Below, piece by piece: positions 62,963 through 64,000 of a DNA stretch of 64,000 nt. The translations under genes were made by a program, and so were the position numbers. Every line of letters starts with the position of its first letter. Within the stretch, counting starts at the first letter, position 1. A model generated the notes under the pieces. The model made no database searches. It worked only from the letters and a program-made list of their open reading frames with translations, and had not been told where the DNA came from. The stretch is from Tagaea sp. CACIAM 22H2 (lineage in GTDB: Bacteria > Pseudomonadota > Alphaproteobacteria > CACIAM-22H2), in assembly GCA_014444615.1 (NCBI GenBank), contig PVXE01000001.1, forward strand, positions 62,001-126,000, written 5' to 3'.

Positions 62963-64000
62963 TTATCGGCGCAGAACCTCGCGCATTCGCGCGAGCGCAT
63001 CGAACTCCATTTGTGCAAGCAGGTCGAGCATATCGAGCGGGACCCAGTTCTCGCGGATCAAACCTTCGTGATGCAGGTAGAAATCCATCACCCGCATCGT
63101 CACGGGCTTGCCGCATGGCGGCAGACCGCAGAACCCGCCGCCGGCATGAACGGCATAGACCGACGGCCATCCGCCCGTCACCGAATACGGCCCGTCGCCG
63201 ATCCGGATGTAATGCCCCGCACCGTGCCGCGCGCGTGCGGCTTGCACTTCCTCGAAGCTTCCCTGCGGCCGATGGAAGGCGATGCGGAAAGGCAATTGGT
63301 GACCGTCGACGAACCCGTCGAGGCCGCGTGTGGTGCCGATCCCGGCGGGGCCGTACCACATCATCTTGGGATGCCAGTGCTCCTTTTGCGGCATCGCGAT
63401 CAGGTTTTCGCGATCGAGCCGGCTGCGATCGTCGAACTCGGCGAGCGTACGATGCATCGCGAGGGTTTGCGCGATACTAGCCGTCGCGACACCGGGCGCC
63501 GACGGCAAGAAGCGCACGCCATCGGCGGTGAACGGTGCCGGCCACATTTCGGCGCTACCGAGCGGCGCGGCGAGCGGCCAGACCCCGGCTTGGCGCATGA
63601 CGTCGAGGACGTCCCACAAAAGATTCGCTTGGACCACTCGGCCCGCGTCGTCGTGCTGATAAACTTCGCCGTATCGCAGATAAATCGGGCGATTCGTGGC
63701 TGGGATGCCGAGCCAATCACGCCGCATCGTTCCGCAGTAGTGGCCGATTGCGGCAAGGTAGCGGCGCCCTTGGTAGGTACCGCCGACGAATATAACGTCG
63801 CGGCGTTCGAGATCCGGAAAAGCGGTCTTCAGCGGTCGGAAGGCCTTTGCGAGGGCCTCGGCGTTGCCCGCGCAAAGATTGATCGGATGCGCCACGCGCC
63901 AAGTTGAATCGGCGCTTGCGAGTGCCGCAATGGCGCCTTCCAGCGCCTCGGGCGGTGCCTCGGCCAAGCTTTGAAGACGGTCATGGAAGCCGCGACGCAA
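62963..64000 (-). CDS. SnoaL-like (ester-cyclase-type) protein, two domains (5' end outside the window)
   Basis: At least 345 aa. Two SnoaL/NTF2-type domains are visible: the first with IYLRYGEVYQHDDAGRVVQA, NLLWDVLDVMRQAGVWPLAA; the second with HWHPKMMWYGPAGIGTTRGL, LPFRIAFHRPQ and GKPVTMRVMDFYLHHEGLIR, ENWVPLDMLDLLAQ. Such double-domain proteins act on small polyketide- or carbohydrate-like substrates; function here unknown. The frame is open to base 64000, so the true start may lie outside. It is unrelated to flagella and lies outside the possible island. Confidence 0.75.
   Translation of the reverse strand: MRRGFHDRLQSLAEAPPEALEGAIAALASADSTWRVAHPINLCAGNAEALAKAFRPLKTAFPDLERRDVIFVGGTYQGRRYLAAIGHYCGTMRRDWLGIPATNRPIYLRYGEVYQHDDAGRVVQANLLWDVLDVMRQAGVWPLAAPLGSAEMWPAPFTADGVRFLPSAPGVATASIAQTLAMHRTLAEFDDRSRLDRENLIAMPQKEHWHPKMMWYGPAGIGTTRGLDGFVDGHQLPFRIAFHRPQGSFEEVQAARARHGAGHYIRIGDGPYSVTGGWPSVYAVHAGGGFCGLPPCGKPVTMRVMDFYLHHEGLIRENWVPLDMLDLLAQMEFDALARMREVLRR

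Overview
The window is high-GC DNA (roughly 65% by eye) from an alphaproteobacterium, most likely Rhodospirillales-like. The evidence is CtrA, ChpT and SciP of the alphaproteobacterial cell-cycle pathway, the flagellar regulators FlbD and FliX, the flagellin factors FlaF and FlbT, a short flagellin, and an alphaproteobacterial-type DksA. Most of it is one large flagellar and motility locus, with sugar-modification genes embedded in it.

Layout. 1-2.5 kb: NAD kinase (3' end outside the window), moaA, mobA, a small DUF3553 gene. 2.5-6.4 kb: chpT, a CheY-like regulator, cheB, cheR, then ctrA on the other strand. 6.4-11 kb: fliI, fliJ, a Tat-exported alginate-lyase-like gene, and a FliK-like gene on the minus strand. 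11-19.4 kb (minus strand): fliF, a fliG-like gene encoding only the N-terminal domain, fliH, fliN, flbD, flhA, flhF, flhG. 19.6-23 kb (minus): fliK, flgD, an unknown gene, sciP. 23-50.5 kb: filament and hook genes (flaF, flgK, flgL, flgE, flbT, a second flaF, flagellin) mixed with six TPR-GT41 (O-GlcNAc-transferase-like) glycosyltransferases and genes for acetyl, methyl, formyl and epimerase sugar or small-molecule modification. 50.5-58.2 kb: flgN, flgJ, flgI, fliX, dksA, an Lrp-type regulator, then flgH, flgA, flgG, flgF. 58.3-64 kb: an ATC-hydrolase-like gene, tRNA-Pro, a possible small island with an unusual lipoprotein secretin and an exported partner, a degenerate tRNA-like repeat, and a SnoaL-like gene cut by the window edge.

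How it fits together. CtrA (phosphorylated through ChpT and restrained by SciP) would start the flagellar hierarchy. The sigma-54 activator FlbD, checked by FliX, would switch on hook, rod and ring genes. Good -24/-12 promoters lie upstream of flgK, fliK, flgI and flgF, and CGGCA...TGCCG palindromes lie 60-100 bp upstream of several of them. FlaF and FlbT tune flagellin expression. The GT41 enzymes and the sugar-tailoring genes probably build and attach a modified glycan on the Ser/Thr-rich flagellin, as FlmG does in Caulobacter. This last point is inference from gene content and position.

Main points of interest: the six-member GT41 set with its modification genes, the fliG gene that stops after one domain, the FlbD-like palindromes, the unknown gene translationally coupled to sciP, and the tRNA-flanked segment with the orphan secretin.
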